A stretch of DNA of 6,854 bases from Acidobacteriota bacterium. GTDB lineage: Bacteria; Acidobacteriota; Terriglobia; Acidoferrales; 2-02-FULL-67-57. The stretch spans positions 1 to 6,854 of the forward strand of contig JACQTG010000136.1 of NCBI GenBank assembly GCA_016210895.1, written 5' to 3'. The notes under the pieces were generated by a model. It had not been told where the DNA came from, ran no database searches, and worked only from the letters and a program-made list of their open reading frames with translations. The position numbers and the translations under genes are program-made. Of the stretch, positions 5,928-6,854 are shown one piece after another; position 1 is the stretch's first letter; every line of letters starts with the position of its first letter.

Positions 5928-5946
5928 GAAATCTCTAGACGCAGCT

Positions 5947-5981
5947 GCCGCGAGGAGGAAAGCCCACAGGATCCTCGCGGC
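5947..5981 (-). terminator. Strong hairpin just after the M28 peptidase stop codon
   Basis: A perfect 10-bp inverted repeat, GCCGCGAGGA / TCCTCGCGGC, with a 15-base loop begins 2 bases after the TAA at 5986-5984. Its position fits a transcript-end or mRNA-protecting hairpin for the upstream gene. There is no U-tract after it (the bases are AGCTGCGTC), so it would be an atypical intrinsic terminator at best. Read-through into the selenoprotein gene is plausible. Confidence 0.45.
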
Positions 5982-5983
5982 TG

Positions 5984-6854
5984 TTACTGCCGCTGCTCCA
6001 GGCGGCGCACGGTTTCCAGAACTACCTCCCCCACGACCTGCAGGCTGCGGGCGCTGAGCTTGTCGGGGGTGTCTTCCTTCGTGTGCCAGTAGCGGTTGCC
6101 TGGCCCGTAGTCAAAATCGATCAAGTCCACCGCTGGGACGCCGGCGCGCACGAATGGGGTGTGGTCGTCATCGAGTGTCAGGATTTGGTCGGAGAAGTGG
6201 GCGGTGTGGCCGAGGTCGCGGGCCGCCTGCCACACCAGGTCGGTCAGCCAGGGCGTGGAGTTGAGGTCACGCCGGATGAGGAGGTCGCGGTCGCCGACCA
6301 TATCGAGGAGAATGAAGGCGCGGATGCGGGGGAGGATGCCGTCGCGTTTCCAGCGGAAGGCAAGATAGCGGGAGCCGTAGAGGCCGTCGCGCACGCTCCA
6401 TTCCCGGATCGCCTCCTCGCCGTCAAAGAACACCAGCCAAATGGTCAGCTCGTTCCGGCGCTCGGCGAGCACGCGGGCAAGCTCGAGCAGCAGCCCGGCG
6501 CTCGAGCCGCCGTCGTTGGCGCCGACGAAATTCGGGACCTTCCGCGTGTCCAGGGTGTCGTAGTGCCCCGCCAGCACGACGATGTCCGTGCTCTTGCCCG
6601 GGATTTTGGTCACCAGGTTGGTCATCAACACCGAGCTATACGGTGTCTGAGCGACGAAGGAGACCTCCTCGACGTCGATGTAGGAGCGACGCATCTGTTT
6701 CCCGATGTAATCTCGGGCTTTTTGAATCCCCTCAGAACCCGGCGGGCGCGGTCCGAAGCCCACGAGGGCGCGGACGTGGGCAAGCGCGCGCTTGCCGCTG
6801 AAGGGCGGATGCAAACTGTCACTATCCGCCCCCAAGCCGGCGAGCGGGCTCAGC
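5984..6854 (-). CDS. Exported M28-family zinc enzyme, glutaminyl-peptide cyclotransferase-like (5' end outside window)
   Basis: A zinc aminopeptidase-fold enzyme. The details resemble animal-type glutaminyl cyclase, which turns N-terminal Gln into pyroglutamate, more than plain aminopeptidases. Numbering from the TTG at 6835, the metal-site residues are expected at H91 (GHYDT), D108 (GANDGGSSAG), E140-E141 (FFDGEEA), D178 (LLDMVGD) and H251 (YWHTKEDTPDKLS). Cyclase-like blocks are GEEAIREWSVRDGLYGSRYL (139-158, including W146), DDDHTPFVRAGVPAVDLI (222-239) and W250-H251. The frame stays open through 6836-6853, adding LSPLAGLG before the Ala-Asp. That looks like the end of a signal peptide, so the true start is probably beyond the window and TTG 6835 is not the start. 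The stop is TAA 5986-5984, followed by a strong hairpin. The selenoprotein lies 89 bp downstream on the same strand. Whether it cyclises Gln or hydrolyses peptides cannot be decided from sequence alone. Confidence 0.88.
   Translation of the reverse strand, partial: LSPLAGLGADSDSLHPPFSGKRALAHVRALVGFGPRPPGSEGIQKARDYIGKQMRRSYIDVEEVSFVAQTPYSSVLMTNLVTKIPGKSTDIVVLAGHYDTLDTRKVPNFVGANDGGSSAGLLLELARVLAERRNELTIWLVFFDGEEAIREWSVRDGLYGSRYLAFRWKRDGILPRIRAFILLDMVGDRDLLIRRDLNSTPWLTDLVWQAARDLGHTAHFSDQILTLDDDHTPFVRAGVPAVDLIDFDYGPGNRYWHTKEDTPDKLSARSLQVVGEVVLETVRRLEQRQ

Noticed and set aside
5984..6835. TTG 6835 as the start of the M28 enzyme
   Set aside because: The frame remains open to the window edge with a signal-peptide-like LSPLAGLG, and TTG has no convincing Shine-Dalgarno in the visible sequence. 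The true start is probably outside.

Overview
The window is GC-rich, densely packed bacterial DNA with seven annotated genes and the last 31 codons of another. The best guess at origin is an acidobacterium. The clue is a small exported coiled-coil protein (1019-1642) whose mature N-terminus carries a 'SLGELARKLR...VYTNDDL' type segment. I recall this segment from many otherwise unrelated Acidobacteriota secreted proteins. A menaquinone-type UbiE/MenG and a bacterial NadB fit but do not prove this. No mobile element, CRISPR array, tRNA or rRNA is visible.

Layout. Left block (+ strand): the end of a probable glycosyltransferase overlaps by ATGA the start of a prepilin peptidase (pilD, 92-928), followed by the exported coiled-coil protein. 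Centre (- strand): aroB (3-dehydroquinate synthase) and ubiE/menG (demethylmenaquinone methyltransferase) form a two-gene operon with a 4-base ATGA overlap. The pair joins the shikimate pathway, which supplies chorismate, to the last step of menaquinone synthesis. Divergent from aroB across 106 bp is nadB (L-aspartate oxidase, + strand, TTG start), the first enzyme of de novo NAD synthesis. Right block (- strand): a zinc-dependent M28 / glutaminyl-cyclase-like exported enzyme runs off the right edge. Its stop codon is followed by a strong hairpin and then by a second gene in the same direction.

That second gene (5292-5894) is the main discovery. Read conventionally it is two unrelated small hypothetical ORFs with a gap between them. 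Read through one in-frame UGA (5706-5708) it becomes a single 200-residue thioredoxin-like protein with a signal peptide. The UGA falls exactly at the first position of the redox motif: ...LLLLLDPT-U-P-V-C-V-R-G.... The mRNA just after the UGA folds into a hairpin with a GGUCU apical loop, which resembles the bacterial SECIS of E. coli fdhF. I therefore annotate it as an exported UxxC selenoprotein.

There is no gene-free stretch longer than 300 bases once the selenoprotein is read as one gene.
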